Source of the DNA: Pseudomonas nitroreducens NBRC 12694
GTDB taxonomy: Bacteria > Pseudomonadota > Gammaproteobacteria > Pseudomonadales > Pseudomonadaceae
Assembly (NCBI RefSeq): GCF_002091755.1
Contig: NZ_BDAI01000003.1
Location: 496,001-560,000, forward strand
DNA: 64,000 bases
Direction: 5' to 3'
Part shown: positions 44,221 to 51,778 of the stretch, one piece after another
Position numbering within the stretch: position 1 is the first letter of the stretch
Layout of the letters: every line of letters begins with the position of its first letter
Notes under the pieces: generated by a model
The model's input: the letters and a program-made list of their open reading frames with translations, nothing else
Told to the model about the DNA's origin: nothing
Databases searched by the model: none
Translations under genes and position numbers: made by a program

Positions 44221-45171
44221 GTGAAACGAGTACATGTCGCCGCCGCCGTGATTCGCGGACTCGATGGCCGGGTGCTGATCGCCCGCCGTCCGGACGACAA
44301 GCACCAGGGCGGCCTCTGGGAGTTTCCCGGTGGCAAGGTGGAGGAGGGCGAAGCGGTACAGGTTGCCTTGGCCCGCGAGCTGAAGGAAGAGCTGGGCATC
44401 GACGTCGAGCAGGCGCGCCCGCTGATCCGGGTGCAGCACGACTATAGCGACAAGCACGTGCTGCTGGATGTCTGGGAAGTCTCGGCCTTCTCCGGCGCGC
44501 CCCACGGCGCCGAGGGCCAGCCGCTGGCCTGGGTTGCCTCGCGCGATCTGCCGGACTATGAGTTTCCAGCGGCCAATGAGCCCATCGTGCAGGCCGCGCG
44601 ACTGCCCGATCGCTACCTGATCACCCCCGACGGCCTGGAAATTCCTCAGCTGGTGCAGGGCGTGCGCGCCGCAGTGGCCAGTGGTATCCGCCTGATCCAG
44701 TTGCGCGCGCCCAACATGTACAGCCCCGAGTACCGCGACCTGGCGGTGGATGTTCAGGGCCTGTGCGCCGGCAAGGCGCAGTTGATGCTCAAGGGGCCGC
44801 TGGAGTGGTTGGGAGACTTTCCGGCGGCCGGCTGGCACCTGACCTCCGAGCAACTGCGCAAATACGCGCCCAATGGTCGCCCGTTCCCGCGTGAGCGTCT
44901 GCTCGCGGCTTCCTGCCACAGCGCCGAGGAACTGGAGCTGGCGGCGCGCATGGGGGTGGATTTCGTCACCCTGTCGCCGGTGCAGCCCACCGAGAGCCAT
45001 CCGGGCGAGCCTGCGTTGGGATGGGAAGCGGCAGCGGAGCTGATCGATGGCTTCAACCAGCCGGTGTTCCTGCTCGGCGGTGTCGGCCCGCACGACCTCG
45101 AACGCGCCTGGCAGACCGGAGCCCAGGGCGTGGCGGGTATTCGAGCGTTCTGGCCGAAGAACGAAGGCTGA
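44221..45171 (+). CDS. mutT: Nudix hydrolase (MutT-like) fused to ThiE-like domain
   Basis: Two-domain protein of 316 residues. The N-terminal half (1-130) is a MutT-type 8-oxo-dGTP diphosphatase, with the Nudix box GGKVEEGEAVQVALARELKE running into ELGI (about residues 36-58). The C-terminal half (about 140-316) resembles thiamine phosphate synthase/TenI barrels: GIRLIQLRAPNMYSPEY, AGWHLTSEQL, SCHSAEELELAARMGVDFVT and FLLGGVGPHDLERAWQTGAQ. Several phosphate- and pyrimidine-binding residues of true ThiE seem changed, so the second activity is doubtful. GTG at 44221 is the start, with GAGGAG 8 nt upstream. The fusion is common in pseudomonads in this position after argJ. Confidence 0.88.
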   Translation: MKRVHVAAAVIRGLDGRVLIARRPDDKHQGGLWEFPGGKVEEGEAVQVALARELKEELGIDVEQARPLIRVQHDYSDKHVLLDVWEVSAFSGAPHGAEGQPLAWVASRDLPDYEFPAANEPIVQAARLPDRYLITPDGLEIPQLVQGVRAAVASGIRLIQLRAPNMYSPEYRDLAVDVQGLCAGKAQLMLKGPLEWLGDFPAAGWHLTSEQLRKYAPNGRPFPRERLLAASCHSAEELELAARMGVDFVTLSPVQPTESHPGEPALGWEAAAELIDGFNQPVFLLGGVGPHDLERAWQTGAQGVAGIRAFWPKNEG

Positions 45172-45235
45172 CAGGCATTTTGCGTGGGGCGGCGATGGGT
45201 ATCGCTCCGCTCCACGCCATCCTACGATGCTCCCT

Positions 45236-45465
45236 GTAGGAGCAACTGTGTTCTTCAGGTGAGTCCGTACCAGCGCCTTCCTCTCACCCCAGCCCTCTCC
45301 CAGGGGGAGAGGGAGCCGCCCGTGCCGGCGAACGACAAGGTTTCATCCTGCACCGAACAGTCCCCTCTCCCCCTGGGAGAGGGTTAGGGTGAGGGCTGAT
45401 CCGAGCACAGGACTATCGAGTAGGGGCGGGCCATGCCCGCGATCGCGCGCACAGCGCGCTCCTAC
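45236..45465. repeat. Nested inverted-repeat element (REP/MITE-like)
   Basis: This fills most of the 312-nt gap 45172-45483. Outer ends are GTAGGAGC (45236-45243) and GCTCCTAC (45458-45465). Inside, a C/T-rich arm of 34 nt (45280-45313, containing CCCTCTCCCAGGGGGAGAGG) faces an inverted copy (45362-45395, containing GGGAGAGGGTTAGGGTGAGG) with only a few mismatches. Each inner arm can also fold on itself. No protein-coding frame was found in it. Confidence 0.75.
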
Positions 45466-45483
45466 GAGTCGACTCTCGACCGA

Positions 45484-46056
45484 TCAGGCGGGCTTCTCAG
45501 CGGCTTGCCAGAGAATCTCTTCCACGCCCTGGCGCCGGGCTATAAAGCGCGCAGCGACGAACAGCAGGTCGGATAGCCGGTTCAGGTAGCGCAGGCCTGC
45601 GCCTTCCAGCGGCTCCTCGGCATTCAGCTGCTGGCAGCGGCGCTCGGCATTGCGCGCCTGGGCGCGGCACAGGTGGGCGAGAGCGACCAGGCGCGAACCG
45701 CCGGGCAGGATGAAGTTCTTCAGCGGCCCAAGTTCTTCATTCCAGCGGTCGATCACCGTTTCCAGGCGTTCCACTTCGGCATCGTTCAGCGCACGGTACT
45801 CCGGCATTGCCAGCTCACCGCCGAGGTCGAAGAGGCGGTGCTGGATCGGCGCCAACACCCCGATCACTTCTTCCAGCGCACTGCTGCGCGCCTCGTGCAG
45901 CCCAGCCAGCAGCAGGCCGAGGTGGCTGTTCAGCTCGTCCACGGCGCCCATGGCTTCCACGCGGGGGTGGTGCTTGGGCACGCGACGGCCATCGGCCAGG
46001 CCAGTTTCCCCGGCATCGCCGGTGCGGGTGTAGATCTTCGACAGGCGGTTGCCCAT
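45484..46056 (-). CDS. PduO-type corrinoid adenosyltransferase
   Basis: Transfers the adenosyl group of ATP to cob(I)alamin or cob(I)yrinic acid diamide, making coenzyme B12. It has 190 residues. Family motifs are KIYTRTGDAGETGLADGRRV at the N-terminus, VDELNSHLGLLLAG, FILPGGSRLVALAHLCRAQA with RNAERRC, and the C-terminal LNRLSDLLFVAARF. ATG at 46056 is chosen because GGAG lies 8 nt upstream. It starts 3 nt past the stop of the sensor kinase gene, so the two are probably co-transcribed although functionally unrelated. No other cobalamin gene is in the window. Confidence 0.9.
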   Translation of the reverse strand: MGNRLSKIYTRTGDAGETGLADGRRVPKHHPRVEAMGAVDELNSHLGLLLAGLHEARSSALEEVIGVLAPIQHRLFDLGGELAMPEYRALNDAEVERLETVIDRWNEELGPLKNFILPGGSRLVALAHLCRAQARNAERRCQQLNAEEPLEGAGLRYLNRLSDLLFVAARFIARRQGVEEILWQAAEKPA

Positions 46057-46058
46057 GC

Positions 46059-48122
46059 TCAATGCTCCTTGTCGTCGCGCGCCAGCAGCGGCAGCGGCGG
46101 GGAAATTTCGGCCGCCAGCGGCAGGCGGATGGTGAAGCAGGTGCCGACACCCAGCTCGGACTGCACCTCCATCTGCCCCTTGTGGTTGTTGGTGACGATG
46201 AAGTACGAGACCGACAGGCCCAGCCCTGTGCCCTGGCCGACTTCCTTGGTGGTGAAGAAAGGCTCGAAGATGCGCTTGCGCACGTTCTCCGGCATGCCGC
46301 AGCCGTTGTCTTCCACGTGGATTTCCGCCCAGGGCGGATTGAGCCGGGTACGCAGGGTGATGCGGCCGTACTCGCCTTCCTCTTCGTCGTCGCGCAGGTG
46401 GATGGCCTGGGCGCCGTTCTTCAGCAGGTTGAGCAGCACCTGCTCGATTTCGTTGGCGATCACCGGCACCGGGCCCAGGCGCGGGTCGTACTCGTGGACG
46501 ATCTCCAGCGACTTGAAGTCGAAGCCGCCGGTGAGGTCGAAGTCGTTACCGGCAATCTCCACGGCTTGCTCCAACAGCGCTGGCAGCTCGCAGGCGGCCA
46601 TCTGCCGGTGGCTGCGGCGGCTGAAGGAGAGCATGTGGGTGACGATCTTCGCGGCGCGGGAGCCGGCGTACTGGATGCCATCCATCAGCTTGGGGATCTC
46701 CCGCGCCTCCAGGTAGTGGTTGAGGTCGTCCAGGCGCACGCCCACTTCGCCGGCTACCTCCAGGTTCTTCGGCAACTCCGGCGACAGTCGCCGGCGGATG
46801 TTCTGCACGTTGTGCAGGATGGCGCCCAGCGGGTTGTTGATCTCGTGAGCCATACCGGCCGCGAGGCCGCCGACGGAGAGCATCTTCTCCGACTGCACCA
46901 TCATCTCTTCCATTCCCAGGCGGTCGGTGATGTCGTCGATACGGATCACCGCGCCACGGCCGGTGCCGCCCATCAGCGGGTAGAAGGTCAGGGCGTAATG
47001 GCGCGGCGCGTCAGTGAGGGCCCAGGTGACGCGTTCGACGCGTTCGACCTTGTGCTGCTCGGCGGCGCGGGTGAGCTGCGGCAGGAATGGCTTGAGCGAC
47101 GGGAAGGCGAGGAATACCGGCTGGTTCACCGCGTCGTCCAGGCTGGTGCCGGAGAGCAGGCTGGCTTCCTGGTTCCACTGGGTGACGTAGAGCTGCTCGT
47201 CCACCGCGATCAGCGCCGAGGGCATCGAGTCGATGATGCTGTTGAGGTAGTGCTGGAAGCCGGTGAGCTTCTTCTCGATCTTGCTGCGTACCTGGACTTC
47301 CAGTTCCAGCTTGCGGTTCGAGCGGCGGGTTTCCTCGGCCAGCGACTGGGCCTGCTCCACGGCTTCCTGGGCATCGTCGCGGGCGCGCTTGAGCTGCTGC
47401 TCGCGGGCTTCGATGCGGGTCAGCATGGTGTTGAAGGCGTCGGCCAGCCGGCCGATCTCGTCGGCATTGCCGCGCTCGGCGCGCAAGGCGTAGTTCTCCT
47501 CGCGGGTGACCTGGCGTGAGAGCTCCTCCAGGCTGCGGATCGGCCGGGTGATCAGGCGGCGGATCTGCTGGGCGATCAGCAGCCAGAGCAGCACCGAGAC
47601 GGCGAGGATCACCAGGCTGGCAGTCAGGGTGCCGGTGTAGAAGGCGCCGGGCAGCTCGCTGCTCGCCACCAGCAGCAGGTAGCCGCTGTTGCGGCCGGCC
47701 TGGGGCAGTTCGAACAGCGCGTTGAGGCGGTATTCGTGCTGGCGCCAGCGCTCCAGGTGATCGAGGCGCTCGGGCAGGGCAATGGGGCCGTTGCCCGGCG
47801 TCTGGGCGATACGTTCGCCGTTGCTGTCATAGAGTGCGGCGGCGCGCAGCGGTTGGTAGTCGTCCAGCTGGCGCAGCAGCACCTGGGCCTGGGTGGGCGA
47901 GGACAACGCCGGCTCGCTGAGCGCCGGGTTGGCGATCAGCCGTCCGATGGTCTGCAGCGCCTGGGGCGCGACGCTGTCCTGGGAAATCCAGTAGGCCGCG
48001 CTGATGAAAGCCAGGTTGGCCACCAGCATCACGGTCGCCAGCAGCACCAGCAGGGCGGCGAGGATTTTCTGGCCGACCGGCAGGTCTTCCAGGCGCTGGC
48101 GCAGGTTCATGGGTGAAGGCAT
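46059..48122 (-). CDS. Membrane sensor histidine kinase, HAMP-PAS-HisKA-HATPase
   Basis: Hybrid-free sensor kinase of 687 residues. A first membrane helix (about 18-40) and a second (about 168-190) bracket a periplasmic sensor domain of about 125 residues. HAMP follows (RRLITRPIRSLEELSRQVTR, NADEIGRLADAFNTM), then a coiled coil, a PAS domain (about 290-390, NSIIDSMPSALIAVDEQLYV) and HisKA. The phospho-acceptor is His426 in GGLAAGMAHEINNPL. HATPase motifs are NLLKNGAQAI, DNGCGMP and GTGLGLSV. It corresponds in position to P. aeruginosa PA4398, which I recall being tied to swarming and biofilm. No response regulator is adjacent; the nearest is at 49120, beyond the panE-like gene. Confidence 0.9.
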   Translation of the reverse strand: MPSPMNLRQRLEDLPVGQKILAALLVLLATVMLVANLAFISAAYWISQDSVAPQALQTIGRLIANPALSEPALSSPTQAQVLLRQLDDYQPLRAAALYDSNGERIAQTPGNGPIALPERLDHLERWRQHEYRLNALFELPQAGRNSGYLLLVASSELPGAFYTGTLTASLVILAVSVLLWLLIAQQIRRLITRPIRSLEELSRQVTREENYALRAERGNADEIGRLADAFNTMLTRIEAREQQLKRARDDAQEAVEQAQSLAEETRRSNRKLELEVQVRSKIEKKLTGFQHYLNSIIDSMPSALIAVDEQLYVTQWNQEASLLSGTSLDDAVNQPVFLAFPSLKPFLPQLTRAAEQHKVERVERVTWALTDAPRHYALTFYPLMGGTGRGAVIRIDDITDRLGMEEMMVQSEKMLSVGGLAAGMAHEINNPLGAILHNVQNIRRRLSPELPKNLEVAGEVGVRLDDLNHYLEAREIPKLMDGIQYAGSRAAKIVTHMLSFSRRSHRQMAACELPALLEQAVEIAGNDFDLTGGFDFKSLEIVHEYDPRLGPVPVIANEIEQVLLNLLKNGAQAIHLRDDEEEGEYGRITLRTRLNPPWAEIHVEDNGCGMPENVRKRIFEPFFTTKEVGQGTGLGLSVSYFIVTNNHKGQMEVQSELGVGTCFTIRLPLAAEISPPLPLLARDDKEH

Positions 48123-48169
48123 GGGCGCTTTCTTGGAAAAACAGGAGAGGCGGGCAGGGTAGCCCGCGA

Positions 48170-49081
48170 TCAGGTGTCGGGCAATCCGCGCGCCACCAGG
48201 TAGGCGCGCAGGCGCTCGTGTACGGCTCGCAGTCGCGGCAGGGCGAGGTGCAGGCGGTCACCTTCGCGGCAGGCGTGGCCGAGCAGGTAAGCGATCTCGC
48301 TGCGCCGGCCCTGGGCGACGTCCTGGTACATGGAGGAGAAGTTTGCCGCAGTGGCGGCAATCACGCGCTCCACGTCGCCCTGCAATTCCTGCGCAGCGGC
48401 GGGGTAGTTGCAGGCGTGCAGCAGTTGGCCCAGTTCGTCGCACAGCGCGGCCACTTCGTCGGGGTGCCCGGCCAGTTCGCCATTGCGGCATTGGTGCAGC
48501 ACGGTCAGCGGGTTGATCGCGCAGTTCAGGGCCAGCTTGCGCCACAGGCGTTCGAGGATGTTCTCGCTCCACTGGGCGGGAATCCCGGCTTGCTCCAGCT
48601 CGGTCAGCCAGGCCGGAGTGGGCCCGCCGTGCTCGTCGCCCAGCCAGGTCTGGCCATGGCCTGCGAATACCACGCGGAAGTCGGATTCGCGGAATGCGCC
48701 TTCGGTGCTGGAAGCATAAAGACAGCGTGCGCGCGGCAGGTGGGCGCTGACCGCCTGCTGGCTGCCCAGACCGTTCTGCAGCAGGATCAGTTCGGTTCCG
48801 GGGGCCAGGCGCGCCGCCACGCTGGCGGCGGCAGACTCGGCGTCGTAGGCCTTGCAGGCCAGCAGCAGGCGCTGGATCGGCGCGCCTTGCGCAGCGGTTT
48901 CGGCTGGTATCGGGTAGAGGCTCTCGCGACCGTCTTCGATCAGGGTGACGCCACCGAGGGCGCGGTAGGCGTTGAGGCGCTGGCGGTCGCGCAGCAGCAG
49001 GCGCACCGGCAGGCCTGCGCGGGACAGGCGGGCGGCCCACAGGCAACCGAGGCTGCCGGCGCCGAGGATAGACCAGGTCAT
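48170..49081 (-). CDS. panE: 2-dehydropantoate 2-reductase (ketopantoate reductase)
   Basis: NADPH-dependent reduction of ketopantoate to pantoate in coenzyme A synthesis. It has 303 residues. The Rossmann start is MTWSILGAGSLGCLWAARLS. The hinge and catalytic segment ERLWRKLALNCAINPLTVLH supplies the catalytic Lys and substrate Asn. RRSEIAYLLGHACREG near the C-terminus is also typical. The start is ATG at 49081; an open frame upstream runs into the next gene and is not coding. A weak ribosome binding site suggests dependence on read-through from the response regulator gene 38 nt upstream. Confidence 0.9.
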   Translation of the reverse strand: MTWSILGAGSLGCLWAARLSRAGLPVRLLLRDRQRLNAYRALGGVTLIEDGRESLYPIPAETAAQGAPIQRLLLACKAYDAESAAASVAARLAPGTELILLQNGLGSQQAVSAHLPRARCLYASSTEGAFRESDFRVVFAGHGQTWLGDEHGGPTPAWLTELEQAGIPAQWSENILERLWRKLALNCAINPLTVLHQCRNGELAGHPDEVAALCDELGQLLHACNYPAAAQELQGDVERVIAATAANFSSMYQDVAQGRRSEIAYLLGHACREGDRLHLALPRLRAVHERLRAYLVARGLPDT

Positions 49082-49119
49082 GGGAGAAACTTCGCGGGTT
49101 CGGGGGCTTACCGCGAAGT

Positions 49120-50085
49120 TTAGCGCAGGCCGGTCAGGCGACTGGCGTTGATTCGCCCGCTGGCGAAGGCATCGGGCAGCAGGGCACGGCCCTGCTGCAT
49201 CAGTTGCTCGACTTCCACGGGCAGCGCCTTGGCGTCCAGGCCCACCAGGCTGATGCCGGCCTTGAGGGTGATGAAGCCTTCGCTGGTCTTGAACGCCTTG
49301 AGGTTCAGGCCTTCGTGCAGGCGGCGGAAGCTGCTGGGGGAGCATTCCTGCAGGTCTTCGAGCAGGGTGATCAGGGCGAAATGCTGGCCGTCGATGCGCG
49401 CCAGGACGTCCAGCGGTCGTACCAGTTGCTGCAGGCGCCGGGCGACGCCGTGGAGCAGTTCGTTCTGGAACGACTGGCCACGCTTCTGCCCCAGTTCGGC
49501 CAACTCCGGCAGGCCGATGAGCATGTAGCACACGGCGCCACCACGGGATTCCACCTGGCGGATGCTGTCGGCCAGCTTCTGCTTGAGGTAGCGCTGGTTG
49601 CCCAGGCCCGTGGCACTGTCCACCAGGTTGCGTTCTTCCAGGCTGGTGATGTTCTCGGTGAGCAGGCGGTTTTCCATCAGCAGGCGCTGCAGGGTATTGC
49701 TCAGGCGGTCGGCGGCCAGTACGCGGGGCACCAGTTGCTCGTTCATCGCCGATTTGCTGACGAAGTCGTCCACGCCACGGTCGAAGGCTTCGGCCAGGGC
49801 GTTGTCGCCCTCCTTGCCGGTGAGCAGGATGATGTAGGTGTAGTGGTCGCCGCTCTCGTCGAGCTGGCGCACTCGGGCGGTGAGCTCCAGGCCGTCCATC
49901 TCGGGCATCAGCCAGTCGGCGAGGAGGACGCTCACCGGCTGCTTTTCCAGCAGGTCGAGCGCTTCGCTGGCACTGCTGGCGAAGCGCACGTTCAGGTAGC
50001 CGGCCTGGCTCAGCGCGCGGCCGATCATGGCGCTGGAGAACTTGGCATCGTCGACTACCAGGATGCTGAGATGGTTGGTTGGCAT
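49120..50085 (-). CDS. Response regulator with degenerate GGDEF domain
   Basis: A 321-residue protein with an N-terminal receiver domain (about 5-125) and a GGDEF-fold domain (about 155-305). The receiver is intact: acidic pocket VDD (11-13), phospho-acceptor Asp57 in VLLADWLMPEMDG, and LLTGKEGD. The GGDEF signature is degenerate: where active cyclases read GG(D/E)EF, this protein reads DGQHF (residues 232-236). LGNQRYLKQKL is the usual domain entrance. Diguanylate cyclase activity is therefore unlikely. It may bind nucleotide, act as a protein-interaction output, or be driven by the sensor kinase two genes downstream. Confidence 0.88.
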   Translation of the reverse strand: MPTNHLSILVVDDAKFSSAMIGRALSQAGYLNVRFASSASEALDLLEKQPVSVLLADWLMPEMDGLELTARVRQLDESGDHYTYIILLTGKEGDNALAEAFDRGVDDFVSKSAMNEQLVPRVLAADRLSNTLQRLLMENRLLTENITSLEERNLVDSATGLGNQRYLKQKLADSIRQVESRGGAVCYMLIGLPELAELGQKRGQSFQNELLHGVARRLQQLVRPLDVLARIDGQHFALITLLEDLQECSPSSFRRLHEGLNLKAFKTSEGFITLKAGISLVGLDAKALPVEVEQLMQQGRALLPDAFASGRINASRLTGLR

Positions 50086-50240
50086 GGAATGTCTCGGAAA
50101 CGGGTAGGAAATGCCGGCTAACGACGTCAGAGGCCGGGCGCGGTCTTGTCTGTCAGTTATAATGACCGCGCATTTTTATCGTCAAGCCAGGCGTCGTCCC
50201 GTCTGTGAACCGGGTCGCGCCGTCCATCTGGAGAGATGTC

Positions 50241-50720
50241 ATGCCTTCGTTCGACGTGGTGTCCGAACTGGACAAACACGAACTGACCAACGCCCTGGAT
50301 AATGCTGCCAAGGAACTGGACCGCCGTTTCGACCTGAAGGGCAAGTGCAGCTTCGAGACCAAGGACAAGTCCGTCACCCTGACCGCCGAGGCGGATTTCA
50401 TGCTTGAGCAGATGCTCGACATTCTTCGCTCCAGCCTGGTCAAGCGCAAGATCGATGTGCAGTGCATCGAAACCAAGGACCCCTTCCCGTCGGGCAAGGT
50501 GGTCAAGCAGGAAGTGACCTTCCGCGAGGGCATCGACAAGGATCTGGCGAAGAAGATCGTCGCCCTGATCAAGGACAAGAAGCTCAAGGTGCAGGCTGCC
50601 ATCCAGGGTGAGCAGGTGCGTGTCACCGGCAAGAAGCGCGATGACCTGCAGGAAGCCATCGCGCTGCTGCGTGGTGAATCCCTCGGTATGCCGCTTCAGT
50701 TCAACAACTTCCGCGACTGA
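50241..50720 (+). CDS. yajQ: YajQ family nucleotide-binding protein
   Basis: Cytosolic protein of 159 residues. Family members bind nucleotides, and Xanthomonas and Pseudomonas homologs bind cyclic di-GMP. The product starts MPSFDVVSELDKHELTNALD and contains the two RNP-like repeats of the fold: RRFDLKGKCSFETKDKSVTL, and VKQEVTFREGIDKDLAKKIV followed by KVQAAIQGEQVRVTGKKRDD. The better start is ATG at 50241, with GGAGAG 8 nt upstream; the frame is open 12 codons earlier. A hairpin terminator follows. It diverges from the degenerate-GGDEF regulator, an interesting pairing if both take part in cyclic di-GMP signalling. Confidence 0.93.
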   Translation: MPSFDVVSELDKHELTNALDNAAKELDRRFDLKGKCSFETKDKSVTLTAEADFMLEQMLDILRSSLVKRKIDVQCIETKDPFPSGKVVKQEVTFREGIDKDLAKKIVALIKDKKLKVQAAIQGEQVRVTGKKRDDLQEAIALLRGESLGMPLQFNNFRD

Positions 50721-50799
50721 TGCGCGCTGCTCTGTAAGCGCTGCGGAACCTCAGCGCCCGCGCGACGTCGCAGTAATAGAGTCGCTCGGCGAACTCCCG

Positions 50800-50830
50800 A
50801 CCGCCATGGCTTGCCATGGCGGTTTTGTTT
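50800..50830 (+). terminator. Rho-independent terminator after yajQ
   Basis: ACCGCCATGG (50800-50809), CTTG loop, CCATGGCGGT (50814-50823) and TTTGTTTT. Confidence 0.8.
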
Positions 50831-50863
50831 TAGGCAATGGCAACAGACAAGGGGCCTGCATCC

Positions 50864-51709
50864 ATGGATATGAATTACGAGCAGATCATGAACAGTGCGG
50901 AGGCCTGGACGCCGGTCGTCCTGGCTTACCTGGGCAATGCCGTGCTGGCGCTGTTGACCCTGCTGATCGGTTGGTGGGTGATCAACCTGTTCACCCGTCG
51001 TATCGGCGGGTTGCTGTCCACCAAGCATGTGGACAGGACGCTGCAGGGCTTCATCGGCAGCATGGTGAACATCATCCTGAAGATCCTGCTGATGGTCAGC
51101 GTGGCGTCGATGATCGGCATCCAGACCACCAGCTTCGTCGCTGCCATCGGTGCCGCCGGCCTGGCCATCGGCCTGGCGCTGCAGGGCAGCCTGTCGAACT
51201 TCGCCGGCGGCGTGCTGATCCTGCTGTTCCGCCCGTTCAAGGTCGGCGACTGGATCGAAGCCCAGGGCGTTTCCGGCACGGTGGACCACATCATGATCTT
51301 CCACACCGTGCTGCGCACCGGTGACAACCGCACGGTGATCGTGCCCAATGGCGCGCTGTCCAACGGCATCATCACCAACACCTCGACCCAGACGACCCGC
51401 CAGGTGACCTTCGATGTGAAGCTGGCCTTCGACGCCGATCTGGAGGGTGCTCGTGCCATCCTCAAGGAGCTGGCGGAGGATTCGCGCGTACTCAAGTCGC
51501 CGGCGCCGGTGGTGGTGGTCGCGGGCCTGGGGGAGAACTCGGTGACCCTGTCGCTGCGCCTGTGGACCGCCAACTCCGATTACTGGGCGGTCACCTTCAT
51601 GCTCAACGAGCAGGTGCGTCAGCGCCTGCGCGACGACGGCATCGACCTTGCGCCGAACAAGGTGGTGCGTGTGGTCAAGGGTGAAGAGGACGCCGTCCTG
51701 GCGGACTGA
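50864..51709 (+). CDS. mscS: Small-conductance mechanosensitive channel MscS
   Basis: Inner membrane channel that opens under hypo-osmotic shock. It has 281 residues, with three membrane helices: about 17-40, 60-85 and the pore-lining third helix GAAGLAIGLALQGSLSNFAG at about 95-114. The latter has the Gly/Ala packing pattern of the MscS gate. The cytoplasmic beta and alpha/beta domains follow (FRPFKVGDWIE, RTGDNRTVIVPNGALSNGII). ATG at 50864 is preferred, with AGGGG about 9 nt upstream; an in-frame ATG at 50837 would add nine residues. Confidence 0.93.
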   Translation: MDMNYEQIMNSAEAWTPVVLAYLGNAVLALLTLLIGWWVINLFTRRIGGLLSTKHVDRTLQGFIGSMVNIILKILLMVSVASMIGIQTTSFVAAIGAAGLAIGLALQGSLSNFAGGVLILLFRPFKVGDWIEAQGVSGTVDHIMIFHTVLRTGDNRTVIVPNGALSNGIITNTSTQTTRQVTFDVKLAFDADLEGARAILKELAEDSRVLKSPAPVVVVAGLGENSVTLSLRLWTANSDYWAVTFMLNEQVRQRLRDDGIDLAPNKVVRVVKGEEDAVLAD

Positions 51710-51725
51710 TCCCTCACGCGGAACG

Positions 51726-51754
51726 AAAAAGGCCGGCATTTGCCGGCCTTTTTC
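51726..51754. terminator. Bidirectional terminator between mscS and ampG
   Basis: GGCCGGCA (51731-51738), TT, TGCCGGCC (51741-51748), with an A run before and T run after. It lies between converging genes. Confidence 0.85.
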
Positions 51755-51778
51755 ATGGGCGCTGCTTCATCAGCCAGT

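Noticed and set aside
45280..45395. Possible CRISPR repeats in the C/T-rich blocks
   Set aside because: Only two copies in inverted orientation, no regular spacers and no cas genes.
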